Positions 1-11,502 of a stretch of DNA of 64,000 bases are shown piece after piece. The translations under genes were made by a program, and so were the position numbers. Numbering within the stretch: the first letter of the stretch is position 1; the number at the start of each line of letters is the position of its first letter. The stretch is from positions 41,729-105,728 of the forward strand of contig JADGBT010000009.1 in NCBI GenBank assembly GCA_015231375.1. The letters run 5' to 3'. The notes beneath the pieces are model-generated. The model was not told the origin of the DNA. It did not search any database and saw only the letters and a list, made by a program, of their open reading frames with translations. Origin of the DNA: Magnetococcales bacterium (GTDB lineage Bacteria > Pseudomonadota > Magnetococcia > Magnetococcales > Magnetaquicoccaceae).

Positions 1-582
1 ACCCCGCTGCTCCATGCCCCGGAGAGCGTGGGGCGTCCCCTGGCCGGGGTGCGCTGTCATCTGGAAGCGGTGCCCGGCATGCACGCGGGATTCCGGCTGC
101 TGGTGAGCGGTCCCAACCTGATGCTCGGCTACATTCCGCCGGGCGGGGATGGACGGGTGGTGCCGGTTTCCGCCCCGGGTCCGGGTGCTGGATGGCATGA
201 CGTGGGGGATGTGGTGACCGTGGACGCGGAAGGGTTCTGGCATATCGTCGGACGTTTGAAACGGTTTGCCAAGATCGGAGGCGAAATGGTCTCCCTGGCC
301 GCTGTCGAGGCCCTGGCGGAAACGGTCTGGCCCGACGCCCGGCATGCGGCGGTGGCCCTGCCCGACTCCCGCAAAGGGGAACGGATCCTCCTGGTCACCG
401 AGCAGCGTTCTCCGGACCGGGCCGACCTGATGGCCATCGCCCGTCGGGATGGCGTCTCTGGGCTGTTCGTGCCCGCGTTTCTGTGGTCTGTGGAGACCCT
501 GCCCCTGCTCGGACCCGGCAAGATCGATCATCAAGCCGTGCGGGCGCTGGCCGAAACCGCCTGGCCCGGCCTGGAGTCATGA
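1..582 (+). CDS. aas: Acyl-ACP synthetase / 2-acyl-GPE acyltransferase, C-terminal part (partial)
   Basis: The reading frame is open from the first base of the window, so the 5' part of the gene is cut off. The visible ~193 residues are the C-terminal half of an AMP-binding (adenylate-forming) enzyme. The hinge region GWHDVGDVV, then GRLKRFAKIGGEMVS and the terminal PLLGPGKID with its catalytic-type lysine follow the C-terminal subdomain of the bifunctional Aas protein more closely than generic acyl-CoA ligases. Aas activates fatty acids on ACP and re-acylates lysophosphatidylethanolamine at the inner membrane. Whether an N-terminal acyltransferase domain is present cannot be seen. The gene converges on the GGDEF gene on the other strand, and its stop lies inside a small duplicated sequence. 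Confidence 0.75.
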   Translation, partial: TPLLHAPESVGRPLAGVRCHLEAVPGMHAGFRLLVSGPNLMLGYIPPGGDGRVVPVSAPGPGAGWHDVGDVVTVDAEGFWHIVGRLKRFAKIGGEMVSLAAVEALAETVWPDARHAAVALPDSRKGERILLVTEQRSPDRADLMAIARRDGVSGLFVPAFLWSVETLPLLGPGKIDHQAVRALAETAWPGLES

Positions 583-670
583 GGTTGGGGCGGGATTGGG
601 TCTGGTCTGTCGGACAGGGGCGGAAACCGGATCCCTCCTGGCCCGGCCTGGAGTCATGAAGTCGGGGCGT
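549..670. repeat. Imperfect direct duplication at the ends of two convergent genes
   Basis: The 22-base block CTGGCCCGGCCTGGAGTCAT followed by GA occurs at 561-582 and again at 638-659. Similar flanks (GCCGAAACCGC / GCGGAAACCGG before, GTTGGGGCG / GTCGGGGCG after) make a roughly 76-base imperfect tandem duplication. The first copy supplies the forward stop of the aas-like gene. The second copy supplies the stop of the GGDEF gene on the opposite strand. Confidence 0.8.
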
Positions 671-1598
671 GGTCGGGTTTTTCCGGATAGGGGGCGGACT
701 GGATCTGATTGCGTCCCGACTGCTTGGCCAGATAAAGCAGTCGGTCGGCGGCGTTGAGCAGTTCTTCCGGTTCCACGCCCCGGCGGGGGGTGATGGAGAC
801 TACGCCCATGCTCAAGGTGACGATTCCGGATACGGCGGAATCCGGATGGGGAATCGCCAGAGCGGCCACGGCCTGCTGGATCTTTTCGGCGGTGTGGATC
901 GCGCCTTGCAACGGGGTTTCCGGCAGCACGCAGGCGAACTCCTCGCCGCCGTAGCGGGCCACCAGATCGGTCTTGCGCTCCAGGGAGCGGGTCAACGCCT
1001 CGGCCAGTTGTCTCAGACACTGGTCTCCGGCCTGATGTCCTCTGGAATCGTTGAAGCGCTTGAAATAATCCACGTCGATCAGCATGGCCGACAGCCGGGT
1101 TTCGTGCCGCACTCCCCGGTGCCACTCCTGAAACAGGAATTCGTCCAGACTGCGCCGGTTGGGAATGCCGGTCAGACCATCGATGGAGGCCAGACGTTTC
1201 AGCAGATCGTTCTTGCGCTTGAGATCGATGTGGGTCTGGACACGGGCGCGCAACAGATGCGGCTTGATCGGCTTGGTGATGTAGTCCACCCCGCCGGCTT
1301 CGAAACCGATGGTCTCGAACTGCTCCTCCCCCATGGCGGTCACGAAGATCACCGGAATGTCACGGGTGGTCGGATGTTTCTTCAGCCGTCGGCACACTTC
1401 GTAGCCATCCATGCCGGGCATGATCACGTCCATCAGAATCAGGTCCGGATCTTTTTGCTCCGCCATGGCCAGCGCCTTGCCCGGATCGGTGGTGAACAGC
1501 ACCCGATGATCCGGTTGCAGCAGATTGGCCAGCACTTCGATATTGGTCGGTTCATCGTCTATGACCAAAACGGTGGTGGGTGCGGTCTCTCGACTCAT
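654..1598 (-). CDS. Response regulator with diguanylate cyclase (GGDEF) output
   Basis: About 314 residues. An N-terminal receiver domain has the acidic pocket VIDDEPTN, the phospho-acceptor aspartate in LILMDVIMPGMDG and the switch lysine in ITKPIKP. A short helix leads into a GGDEF domain with the active-site signature YGGEEF. An RKTD motif five residues before the signature fits the RxxD inhibitory I-site, so product feedback by c-di-GMP is expected. The enzyme should make c-di-GMP from two GTP in response to phosphorylation (PleD/WspR-like architecture). The start at 1598 is chosen because an AGGAG-type site lies 9 bases upstream; an in-frame start at 1643 would add 15 residues. The kinase partner may be the adjacent hybrid kinase, which reads the same way. 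Confidence 0.9.
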   Translation of the reverse strand: MSRETAPTTVLVIDDEPTNIEVLANLLQPDHRVLFTTDPGKALAMAEQKDPDLILMDVIMPGMDGYEVCRRLKKHPTTRDIPVIFVTAMGEEQFETIGFEAGGVDYITKPIKPHLLRARVQTHIDLKRKNDLLKRLASIDGLTGIPNRRSLDEFLFQEWHRGVRHETRLSAMLIDVDYFKRFNDSRGHQAGDQCLRQLAEALTRSLERKTDLVARYGGEEFACVLPETPLQGAIHTAEKIQQAVAALAIPHPDSAVSGIVTLSMGVVSITPRRGVEPEELLNAADRLLYLAKQSGRNQIQSAPYPEKPDHAPTS

Positions 1599-1668
1599 CC
1601 TGGCGTGCTCCTGTTGTGGCTTGGGCGGGCCTGTCTGGTCCATCGGATTGGGGACCGGCGTGCCCGAC

Positions 1669-4600
1669 TCATGACGGCCAATCGTTCGGCATGGGGGTCG
1701 GCATGGGGTCCGGCATGGATTTGGGGGCGTGTTGACCTTCGATCAGAATGGGTTTCAGGGCCTGCGCGGCCTCGTCGAACGCGAGCACCTCCAGATGCTG
1801 TTCGATACGGGAGAGGGTTTCCGGTTTTGCCCATGGGGCCAATGTTTTCCGCAGGGCCGCAAAGGCCTCCCTGGCCCGGTAATCGCCATCTTCCAGCCAG
1901 CGTTGCACCCGTTGGACCGTCTCAACGGGGAACGGTTCCCTTTCCGTCTTCGTTTCCGTTTCTGTCTCCGTCTCCGGACTGGCGCGGTCTGTGTCGTGTT
2001 CCAGGCGGTCGATGGCGTGGAGCAATCCTTCCATCGCGAGGCGCAACGTTTCCAGCCCCTCCCGGCAACCGCTCGTGTCTCCCTCTTTGACCAGGGTTTC
2101 CAGGCGGGAGGCCTCGGCCTGAAGCGCGTGGGCCGACAGGTTTCCGGCCACTCCCTTGAGGCCGTGCAGCACCCTGCGCGCGCCCTCCGGATCCCCGGCG
2201 TCGAGCCTCTCTGCCACCCGCGCGACCGAACCCTGGTGCAAATGCGCGAATTGGCGGATCAGACGCGTGAGCAGCGTCTGATCTCCACCGAGACGCTCCA
2301 GGGCTTCACGGGTGTCGATTCCCGCAAGCTCCGGCAACCGGGAGTCCGGCAACCGGGAGTCCGGCAACCGGGAGTCCGGCAACCGGGGGTCCGGCAACCG
2401 GGAGTCCGGCAACCGGGGGTCCGGCAACCGGGAGTCCGACAACCGGGGGTCCGGCAATCGGGAGTCCGACAACCGGGGGTCCGGCAACCGGGGGAGCGGT
2501 TGTGCGCCGGAAAGGACGGCGGCCGGTTCCGGAGGAGGCGGGTCCGTGGTCTCCTGGGGCGCGGGACGCAGGTGAGACGCCAGCACCGCGTACATCTGCC
2601 GGACATGGACCGGCTTGGTCAGATAGTCGTTCATCCCCAGGGAAAGACAATGATCCTTTTCGCTTTTCAAGGCATTGGCGGTCATGGCGATGATGGGCAG
2701 TCGTTTGGCGTCGAAATGGCGCCGCAGCAATCGGGTGGCCTCGTAGCCGTCCATGATTGGCATTTGCAGATCCATCAGCACCGCGTCGAAAGCGTCCGGT
2801 TGTTCCAGCAGTCGTGTGAGCGCTTCTTGTCCATTGGTGGCCTGTTTCACCACCGCGCCCACCCGGGTCAGGATCCCTTCGGCCACCTGCCAGTTGATGT
2901 CGTGATCCTCCACCACCAGAATCCGCGCTCCTCGGAGTCGGGTCAGGATCGTGTCCGTGTCGGTCTGGGGCGGCGTCTGGAGCGGTTGTGGCTGGAGTTG
3001 CGGCGCAACCGGAGCGTCGTTGCCGTTGTCTGCCGGAGAGATCCCCCTGCCCAGCGCCTCCTGGAGGGTGTTGAGCAGCATGGAAGGGGTCACCGGCTTG
3101 AGCATGAAACCGCTCACCCCCACGCGGCGCGCCTCCTTCATCACCTCCTGCCGACCGAAGGCGGTCACCATGATCACCAGCGACGAATCCAGGGCCATGT
3201 TTTCTCGCAGGCGATGGGCTTGCATGCGACGGGCGGTCTCGATGCCGTTCATCTCCGGCATTTGCCAGTCGAGCAGGATCACGTCGTAGGGTTTGGCGTG
3301 GGTCCGGGAGCGCTGTTCCATCTTCTGCAACGCCTCGTCTCCCGACGCGGCCACCTCCACGCAGCAGGTCAGTCCCCGCGCCATCTCTTGGAGTATGTGA
3401 CGGGAACTTTCATTGTCGTCTACCACCAGCATCCGTAACGGACCAGGGGTGGAGAGGCGGGGACGGGGATGGCGCTCGGACGGTTTCTGGCGTTCCAGGG
3501 GAATGGTGAAGGCGAATTCACTGCCGGATCCCGGCGCGCTGATCACCGTGAACGCTCCGTTCATCTTGTCCACCAGACTCTTGCAGATCGCCAATCCCAG
3601 GCCGGTCCCGCCGTAGTGCCGGGTGGTGGAAGAGTCGGCCTGCACGAACGGTTGGAACAGTCCGGCGATCTGCGCTTCGGACAGTCCGATGCCACTGTCG
3701 CGCACCGAAAAACGTAGCCGCGCCGTCTGTTCCGTGACCGCCATCGCTTCGACCCGAAAGATGATCTCTCCGGTGGGGGTGAACTTCACCGCGTTGGTTC
3801 CCAGATTGATCAGAATCTGTTCCAGGCGCAACGGATCGCCGATCAGGTCGCGGGGCAGGTCTGCGGCGATGTCGAAGAGAATCTCCAACCCTTTTTCCTC
3901 AGCGCGCATCGCCACCATGCCCGCCACCTTTTCCATCACCTCTCCCAAATGAAACGGCAGATGTTCCAGTTCCATCCGACCCGCCTCGATTTTCGAGAAG
4001 TCGAGAATGTCGTTGATGATGCCCAACAGGGTCTCCGCCGCCGACTGGATCTTGCGCATCCGAGAGTGCTGACCCGGCGTGAGGGAGGTTTGCGACAGCA
4101 GATATCCCATGCCGATGATGGTGTTCATGGGGGTGCGGATTTCGTGGCTCATGTTGGCCAGAAACAGACTCTTGGCCCGGTTGGCCGCTTCCGCGCTCTC
4201 CTTGGCGGCCAGCAGCATCGCCTCGGTCTGCTTGCGCTCCGTGATGTCCCGGATCACGGCGGAAAAATAACGGGTTCCGTCCGCGTGGGTCCAGGAGTTG
4301 AGTGACATCTCCAAGGGAAATTCCGACCCGTCCTGGCGCACACCCGACAGCTCCGAGGTCTGACCCGGCAGCGGGGCCGTCTCCCGTTCCAGGTAGCGTT
4401 GAAATCCCTGCCGATGGCCTTCCCGATGTCGTTGCGGAATCAGCGGGGTGAGTTTTTTTCCCAGAATCTCGGCCCGGGAGTAGCCGAACAGCATTTCGGC
4501 GCCTTGGTTCCAGAAGATGATGTTTTGTTCCTGATCCGTGGCGATGATGGCGTCTTGGATCGACAGCGTGACCGAACGGAAACGCTCCTCGCTGGCTTGC

Positions 4601-6111
4601 AGACTCGCCAGGGTCTGTTGATGACGCAGCACCTCCTGACGCAGCTTCAGATTGCTGGATTCGGCGGCGGCGATGGCTTCGTTCAGGGAGGAGAGGATCT
4701 GTTTGCGTTCGGAAATGTCTCTCAGAAAGGCGGTGAAAAAGGTGAACTGGGCATCCGGAATCACCGTGATGGCGATCTCCGTGGGAATGCGTTTTCCCTG
4801 GGCGTTGATGGCGTCCAACTCGATGTGCTGGTTGATGACCTTCTGTTCGCCGGTGGCCAGATAGCGGATCAGTCCCAGGCGGTGGGCCTCCCGCATTTCG
4901 GGGGGAATGATGGTCTCGCTGATGTCCTTGCCCATGACATCGGTTTTGCGGAATCCGAAGATTCTTTCTGCGGCCTTGTTGAATTCGAGAATGTTGCCTT
5001 TGGTGTCAATGGAGATGATGGCATCCAGCGCCGTATCGAGAATGGCCCGGTTGCGCTGTTCGCCGTGACGCCATTCGGCGGTGGCCAGACGCAGATTGCC
5101 TTCCACCCGCAACAGCAGACGGTGAAACATCCAGCCGAGAAACAGGGCGCTCAGACCGATGCCCAGAATCACCCGTTGTTTGTGCTCCCGGGTGATGGTT
5201 TCCAGGGGTTGATCCTCGAACAGCACCACCAGTCTGGCCACGGCCCTGGAGGCGGCATCGTGGACCGGAATGATGAAATAGTGCAGATGATTCAACGCGG
5301 ACGACTCCGTGAGTCGGCCTGGAAAGGTGCCGGTTTTCAGGTGAGGGGCGTGAAGATGCCGGATCAGTTCCACAGGCAGGACAGGGTTGGTGCCTCCGGC
5401 GTAGACCAGATCCGGAAAACGATCCCAGTCGGCGACCGCATCGGTGTCAGGGCGATCGGCTTTCCAGGCGCGTTCGTCGAGCACGGCCTTGTCGATCAAT
5501 AGATGCAGATCGACGAGAAAGGTGGCGTGCAGGGGATCCAGAAAGGCCGGCATCTCCTTGCCCATTTCCAGGTAGCCGATGATCTCACCATCCACCCGCC
5601 AGGGCATCACCACCCGCAAGGTGAGGCCACCATGGCGTCCGATTTCCAGTCCATGGCTGGTCTGACGGGTTTTTTGGGCCATGCGCATGGTTTCCCGGTC
5701 GATCCGATCCCCGTGCATCTCAGGACGGTGGACGCGCAGCACGGTGATGCCTTCCGGATCGTGAAAATACAGATGGGTAATGTTCTGATTGGCTTGCCAG
5801 TGGGCGAACAGCGGTGCGGTCTCTTGCCGCAGCGCGTCTCGATCCCTGGCCTGGAACCGTTCTACCAGCAGCGGATTCCGGGTCAGTCCCAACAACTGTC
5901 CGGCCATGGCGTGCTGGTTTTCGTTGATGAGCAGGTGCAAGGTGTCGTGAATCTGTTTCTGGAAGTTTTCGCCCAGGCGTTGTTCCTGCTCGGCGTGCAT
6001 CCAGTGCAAGGAGAAGAGGAAAATGAGGATGAGCGCTCCAAAGGTCAACAGGAACGAGGCGATGATCGGCTGTTGTATGCGCCAGAGGCGTTTGTCGTTG
6101 AACGGGTCCAT
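1669..6111 (-). CDS. Large hybrid sensor histidine kinase (PAS-PAS-HisKA-HATPase-REC-REC-HPt)
   Basis: 1480 residues. TM1 is at about 15-38, followed by a ~270-residue periplasmic sensor region and TM2 at about 311-331. Two PAS domains follow (around 355-475 and 505-630). The HisKA domain carries the phospho-histidine in [10 protein letters not shown] (about 655), followed by a HATPase domain with the G1/G2-type motif GGTGLGLAI. Two receiver domains have acceptor aspartates in [11 protein letters not shown] (about 947) and [11 protein letters not shown] (about 1113). A C-terminal HPt has its histidine in [10 protein letters not shown] (about 1317). This is a complete four-step phosphorelay in one chain (BarA/EvgS-like) with no DNA-binding output, so it must pass phosphate to another protein. 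The REC-GGDEF protein directly downstream is the natural candidate. A linker of 15-base repeats separates REC2 from HPt. Confidence 0.93.
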   Translation of the reverse strand: MDPFNDKRLWRIQQPIIASFLLTFGALILIFLFSLHWMHAEQEQRLGENFQKQIHDTLHLLINENQHAMAGQLLGLTRNPLLVERFQARDRDALRQETAPLFAHWQANQNITHLYFHDPEGITVLRVHRPEMHGDRIDRETMRMAQKTRQTSHGLEIGRHGGLTLRVVMPWRVDGEIIGYLEMGKEMPAFLDPLHATFLVDLHLLIDKAVLDERAWKADRPDTDAVADWDRFPDLVYAGGTNPVLPVELIRHLHAPHLKTGTFPGRLTESSALNHLHYFIIPVHDAASRAVARLVVLFEDQPLETITREHKQRVILGIGLSALFLGWMFHRLLLRVEGNLRLATAEWRHGEQRNRAILDTALDAIISIDTKGNILEFNKAAERIFGFRKTDVMGKDISETIIPPEMREAHRLGLIRYLATGEQKVINQHIELDAINAQGKRIPTEIAITVIPDAQFTFFTAFLRDISERKQILSSLNEAIAAAESSNLKLRQEVLRHQQTLASLQASEERFRSVTLSIQDAIIATDQEQNIIFWNQGAEMLFGYSRAEILGKKLTPLIPQRHREGHRQGFQRYLERETAPLPGQTSELSGVRQDGSEFPLEMSLNSWTHADGTRYFSAVIRDITERKQTEAMLLAAKESAEAANRAKSLFLANMSHEIRTPMNTIIGMGYLLSQTSLTPGQHSRMRKIQSAAETLLGIINDILDFSKIEAGRMELEHLPFHLGEVMEKVAGMVAMRAEEKGLEILFDIAADLPRDLIGDPLRLEQILINLGTNAVKFTPTGEIIFRVEAMAVTEQTARLRFSVRDSGIGLSEAQIAGLFQPFVQADSSTTRHYGGTGLGLAICKSLVDKMNGAFTVISAPGSGSEFAFTIPLERQKPSERHPRPRLSTPGPLRMLVVDDNESSRHILQEMARGLTCCVEVAASGDEALQKMEQRSRTHAKPYDVILLDWQMPEMNGIETARRMQAHRLRENMALDSSLVIMVTAFGRQEVMKEARRVGVSGFMLKPVTPSMLLNTLQEALGRGISPADNGNDAPVAPQLQPQPLQTPPQTDTDTILTRLRGARILVVEDHDINWQVAEGILTRVGAVVKQATNGQEALTRLLEQPDAFDAVLMDLQMPIMDGYEATRLLRRHFDAKRLPIIAMTANALKSEKDHCLSLGMNDYLTKPVHVRQMYAVLASHLRPAPQETTDPPPPEPAAVLSGAQPLPRLPDPRLSDSRLPDPRLSDSRLPDPRLPDSRLPDPRLPDSRLPDSRLPDSRLPELAGIDTREALERLGGDQTLLTRLIRQFAHLHQGSVARVAERLDAGDPEGARRVLHGLKGVAGNLSAHALQAEASRLETLVKEGDTSGCREGLETLRLAMEGLLHAIDRLEHDTDRASPETETETETKTEREPFPVETVQRVQRWLEDGDYRAREAFAALRKTLAPWAKPETLSRIEQHLEVLAFDEAAQALKPILIEGQHAPKSMPDPMPTPMPNDWPS
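2331..2495. repeat. Eleven tandem 15-bp units inside the hybrid kinase gene
   Basis: Eleven consecutive 15-base units with consensus CCGGCAACCGGGAGT (variants with GGGGT, GACAACC, CAATC). Because 15 is a multiple of three, each unit encodes five residues, D-S/P-R-L-P/S, in the kinase. The array forms the hinge between the second receiver and the HPt domain. Near-identical units suggest recent expansion and likely copy-number variation between strains. Confidence 0.95.
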
Positions 6112-6238
6112 GGGTGATCGTTTTTCGCGGATCCGGCAGAGTCAAGAGGTGGCATCGGAACAGCCTGTTCTGACGATAACGTAACAGGATCGCATAAGAT
6201 CGCTGAATGTTCCACCGGTGTTACATTTTGATACCAGA

Positions 6239-7909
6239 TCACGCGGACCCGTTGGAGGTATAAGCCTGGTCGGCGCGATTGGGTTTGTCCGGGTGTTTCA
6301 ACGACAACACACCGCGCTTGACCAAAGGGGTCAGAAAACGGGCGCGCAGTCCACTCGCATGGCGATCCAGATATTCGGCCAATTGGCGACCGGTGAGCCA
6401 ACGACCCCGGCACAGTGTCAGGATGATCGATTCCATCTGTTCGGGAGGCAGACGTGGATTGCCCCTGGCCGGGGTTGCGATGGCGAGGAGAACCGGATCC
6501 TGCTGGTTGTCACTGTGTGTGGAGTCGGAGTCGTTATGTGTGGAGTCCAGGTCGTCGTGATGTGTGGAGTCGGAGTCGCTGTGTGTGGAGTCCAGGTCGT
6601 CGTGATGTGTGGAGTCGGAGTCGCTGTGTGTGGAACCTGTTTCCGGATGATGGTCTTGTCGTGTGACCAGGGGGAGTTGCCACGTGACCCGGTCGGGTTG
6701 GGTTTGTTCACTGACGGTGGGCAGTGTCCAGGCTTGAGCCTTCCAGCCGCGAAAGATCTTGTCCACGCCGGATCCGGCCTTCTCGGCGGTTCCGATCAGC
6801 ATGAACATGGTTTGCAACGCCTTGTTGCGACACTCGCTCACGTTGCCGCGCACCAGTTGATCCAGGGAGACCAGCAGTGCGCCCGGATTGGAAAATTCCA
6901 GGCGATCCGGATGTTTTTCCACCACGATCCCTCCTTGTCCCAGGTGGTCGGCATGGATCAAGGTATTGACCAAAGCCTCGCGGATCGCTTCATGGACCTC
7001 TGTTTCTCCTTTGCGAAAGAGGGTGGCCTCCAATTGAAACGGGAGTTTCAGATCCGACGTGAGACGTTGGACCACTCTTTGGTAAAATTGAAACAGATTG
7101 GCGTGCCAGGTGCCATCCAGGGTCAAACGATCGGTCCAGCGCACCTCGGGGTCCAGGGAGAGACGTTCACGATAATCCACATGATAGCTCGGAACCGCCT
7201 CGCGGATGGTCTCTTCACGGCCAAACATCAGGATTCCGGCGATGGTCAGTCCCTCCACTCCGGTGACGCGCTCCCGTCTCCAGCCACCCAGTTTGGCCAG
7301 CAGATCCTGGTCGGACTCGTTCAACCAGGGATGGGTGGGTTTGTGGGAGGCGAGGCGGTTCCGGTATTGCCGCAGGGTGGCAGGATCGATGTCGGACAGA
7401 CCGAACCCTTCGAGAATCCGTCCATCGGCGGGTTCGTCTCCCCGGTCGGCCAGCATGCGGCTGACTTCTGGTTCCGTGGCGTGATAATCCCCTTCGTGGT
7501 TGCGACGATAGGTGCCGGAAAGAGGATTCTGGCCCAGAAAGACCGGACGCTGGCGGCGTGAGGCGCGGGGAACCCGAATGGCCAGGACCACTCCGGCGGG
7601 ATGAGGAATGGCCTTTACGTCTTCGGGGGTGAGCAGATTGATGCTCACTTTGCCGCGATTGTGGATCGTGTCCCAGAAGGTTTTTTGCAGATGCGCCGGA
7701 TTGGCGATGCCGGTCACGTCGCCGTTGTCTTCCACCCCGAGCAGAATGACGCCGCCTTGGGTATTGGCCATGGCGCTGTAGCTCTCCCAAAGGCTTTTCG
7801 GCAGTCCGCCCCGGGCGGATTTGAGTTCCATGTCATCCCCTTCGCGCCAGCGGGGCAGGGACTGACTGAGCCAGGGGTCGAAGGGGTCGGGATGGTGGAT
7901 TCTGGCCAT
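6239..7909 (-). CDS. AlbA_2 (Schlafen-type) domain putative transcriptional regulator
   Basis: About 556 residues from the start used here. The N-terminal part matches the AlbA_2/divergent-AAA type: RWREGDDMELKSARGGLP, then ANTQGGVILLGVEDNGDVTG. A central GHKL/HATPase_c_4-like segment follows (EALVNTLIHADH, RLEFSNPG). The C-terminus looks like a winged helix (LTGRQLAEYLDRHASGLRAR). Before it lies a very acidic Asp/Ser/Thr/His repeat linker. Proteins of this class are annotated as RecG-like or DNA-binding regulators; the biochemical role is usually unknown. The start is uncertain. Methionines at 7933, 7978 and 7996 are in frame, none has a convincing Shine-Dalgarno site, and an open frame continues to 8170 into the uvrB upstream region. 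The inverted repeat at 7961-8000 would be promoter DNA with the start chosen here, and coding if an earlier start is used. Confidence 0.8.
   Translation of the reverse strand: MARIHHPDPFDPWLSQSLPRWREGDDMELKSARGGLPKSLWESYSAMANTQGGVILLGVEDNGDVTGIANPAHLQKTFWDTIHNRGKVSINLLTPEDVKAIPHPAGVVLAIRVPRASRRQRPVFLGQNPLSGTYRRNHEGDYHATEPEVSRMLADRGDEPADGRILEGFGLSDIDPATLRQYRNRLASHKPTHPWLNESDQDLLAKLGGWRRERVTGVEGLTIAGILMFGREETIREAVPSYHVDYRERLSLDPEVRWTDRLTLDGTWHANLFQFYQRVVQRLTSDLKLPFQLEATLFRKGETEVHEAIREALVNTLIHADHLGQGGIVVEKHPDRLEFSNPGALLVSLDQLVRGNVSECRNKALQTMFMLIGTAEKAGSGVDKIFRGWKAQAWTLPTVSEQTQPDRVTWQLPLVTRQDHHPETGSTHSDSDSTHHDDLDSTHSDSDSTHHDDLDSTHNDSDSTHSDNQQDPVLLAIATPARGNPRLPPEQMESIILTLCRGRWLTGRQLAEYLDRHASGLRARFLTPLVKRGVLSLKHPDKPNRADQAYTSNGSA
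6516..6634. repeat. 45-bp tandem repeat in the AlbA_2 gene
   Basis: About 2.6 copies of a 45-base unit starting TGTGTGGAGTCGGAGTCG at 6516, 6561 and 6606. Each unit encodes 15 residues built from DSTHS and DSTHHDDL on the minus strand, giving an acidic, histidine-rich linker in the protein. The second and third copies are nearly identical. Confidence 0.9.
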
Positions 7910-7960
7910 CTTTAGGGTGGACTCGAAGGGCATAGGGGTTGACGCGCCGGGACTCGATGC

Positions 7961-8000
7961 GACAATGACGTCTTTCATGGTTTCAAAAGACGTCATTGTC
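7961..8000. promoter_or_regulatory. Perfect 15-bp inverted repeat, candidate operator
   Basis: The left arm GACAATGACGTCTTT (7961-7975) and right arm AAAGACGTCATTGTC (7986-8000) are exact reverse complements separated by 10 bases. Each arm contains its own palindrome GACGTC, and the two are spaced exactly 22 bp apart, about two helical turns. It lies between the AlbA_2 gene and the divergent uvrB. The layout suits a site bound by a dimer pair, perhaps the AlbA_2 product itself. An RNA hairpin in the AlbA_2 transcript is the alternative. No T-run follows it, so a terminator is unlikely. Confidence 0.6.
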
Positions 8001-8155
8001 CCAAAGGTTGTTTCGTTGGCGCGCGAGGGGCTGCGATGGCGCGGAAACGGTGTGATCCCCGGTGTCAGGCTCTTTTTGGCCTGTGCCTGACTGTTCCCAT
8101 CACGCGCATAACGGTTTAATCTGTGTGCAGGAGCGTTTTTGTCAAGGAGGAAAGC

Positions 8156-10279
<2,124 letters not shown>

Positions 10280-10381
10280 TTTTTTGCTAGAGTGACGGAT
10301 AGCCGCATGAAAAACAACAGGTGGCCTTTGGATCGTGGTCAGCGTGAGACGGTTCGCATCAGCCGTGACAGGAGGTGATGG

Positions 10382-10693
10382 ATGGGCGTTGAGCCGGAGA
10401 AGATTACCGTGCGCATCGATGAGGATCTTGCCGAGATTGTGCCCGGATATCTGGTGAATCGTGGCAAGGATCTGGAACAGTTGCCATTGGCGTTGGTCGA
10501 GGGGAATTTCCAGACTCTGCGCACTTTGGGTCATCGCATGAAGGGGTCGGGGGCGGGATACGGATTCGATGGCATCTCCGAGATCGGACGCGCCATCGAG
10601 GAGGCGGCCAAACGGGAGGATCGGGAGGGGGTGGAACAGGGAATCGCGGATCTGGCCTCCTACATGGATCGTCTGGAAGTGGTTTATGAGTAG
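10382..10693 (+). CDS. Stand-alone HPt (histidine phosphotransfer) protein
   Basis: 103 residues, the length of one HPt four-helix bundle. The phospho-accepting histidine sits in TLGHRMKGSGAGYGF, with the following Lys-Gly-Ser-Gly typical of the family. AGGAGG ends a few bases before the ATG. HPt proteins shuttle phosphate between receiver domains in phosphorelays. The two receiver proteins immediately downstream, in the same direction, are the likely partners. The hybrid kinase upstream has its own HPt, so it would not need this one. Confidence 0.85.
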   Translation: MGVEPEKITVRIDEDLAEIVPGYLVNRGKDLEQLPLALVEGNFQTLRTLGHRMKGSGAGYGFDGISEIGRAIEEAAKREDREGVEQGIADLASYMDRLEVVYE

Positions 10694-10740
10694 TTCCTGG
10701 ACCCGTTTCCTGGACGATCGACCTTGGGAGGGACGATGAC

Positions 10741-11502
10741 ATGGCGATACCGGATCATGTCTTGGTGGTTGATGACGATCCCGATATCCGTACCCTGGTG
10801 GGCAAGCTGTTGGAAAAGAACGGTTTCCGGGTCAGCAAGGTACCGGATGGCAAGGGGTTGCGCCTGCTGCTCGAAAAGAGTCAGCCGGATCTGATCGTAT
10901 TGGATCTGATGCTGCCCGACGAGGATGGTTTGGTGTTGTGTCGCAATTTGCGGTCGCGTTCCAACATTCCGGTGATCATTCTGAGCGCCCGGGGCGAGGA
11001 TATGGATCGGATCATCGGGCTGGAGATGGGGGCCGATGATTATCTGGGGAAGCCGTTTCATCCCCGGGAGTTGCTGGCGCGGGTCAAGAGTGTGTTGCGG
11101 CGGGCCCGCACGCTTCCCGACGATGTGCAGGAGCAAGATACCAATGCCACCTACCGGTTTGCCGGATGGGTGCTGGATGTCCCCACCCGACAGTTGTACT
11201 CGCCGAAGTCCAAGAAGATCTTTTTGAGCGGAGGGGAGTTCGCCCTGTTGCGGGTGTTTTTGAATCATCCCAACCGGGTATTGAGTCGGGATCAGTTGCT
11301 GGATTTTTCACACGGTCGGGAGATCGAACCTTTTGATCGAACCATCGACATGCAAATCAGTCGATTGCGCAGGCGTTTGGGGGATGACCCCAAGAAACCG
11401 TCACTGATCAAGACTGTGCGCAGTTCAGGTTATGTCCTGGCGGTGCGCGTGGAGCGGGGAGGAGAAAGCCATGGCACGGACGATCCAGGTTCTGGTGATT
11501 GA
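10741..11502 (+). CDS. OmpR-family response regulator
   Basis: 253 residues. The receiver has the acidic pair in VVDDDPDI, phospho-aspartate in IVLDLMLPDEDG, the switch Ser in ILSARGED and lysine in LGKPFHP. A C-terminal winged helix of the OmpR/PhoB type follows (LSGGEFALLRVFLNHPNRVL, then QISRLRRRLGDDP). It should bind promoter DNA when phosphorylated. No cognate membrane kinase is encoded beside it; the neighbouring HPt and the overlapping single-domain receiver suggest that it sits in a phosphorelay. Its last 32 bases overlap the next gene. Confidence 0.92.
   Translation: MAIPDHVLVVDDDPDIRTLVGKLLEKNGFRVSKVPDGKGLRLLLEKSQPDLIVLDLMLPDEDGLVLCRNLRSRSNIPVIILSARGEDMDRIIGLEMGADDYLGKPFHPRELLARVKSVLRRARTLPDDVQEQDTNATYRFAGWVLDVPTRQLYSPKSKKIFLSGGEFALLRVFLNHPNRVLSRDQLLDFSHGREIEPFDRTIDMQISRLRRRLGDDPKKPSLIKTVRSSGYVLAVRVERGGESHGTDDPGSGD

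Noticed and set aside
2331..2495. CRISPR-like array
   Set aside because: Units are contiguous 15-mers without unique spacers and are translated in frame inside a kinase gene.
8064..8091. SOS/LexA operator upstream of uvrB (GTCAGGC-x14-GCCTGAC)
   Set aside because: The inverted repeat is real, but it matches no LexA box that I can name for this lineage, so no function is assigned.
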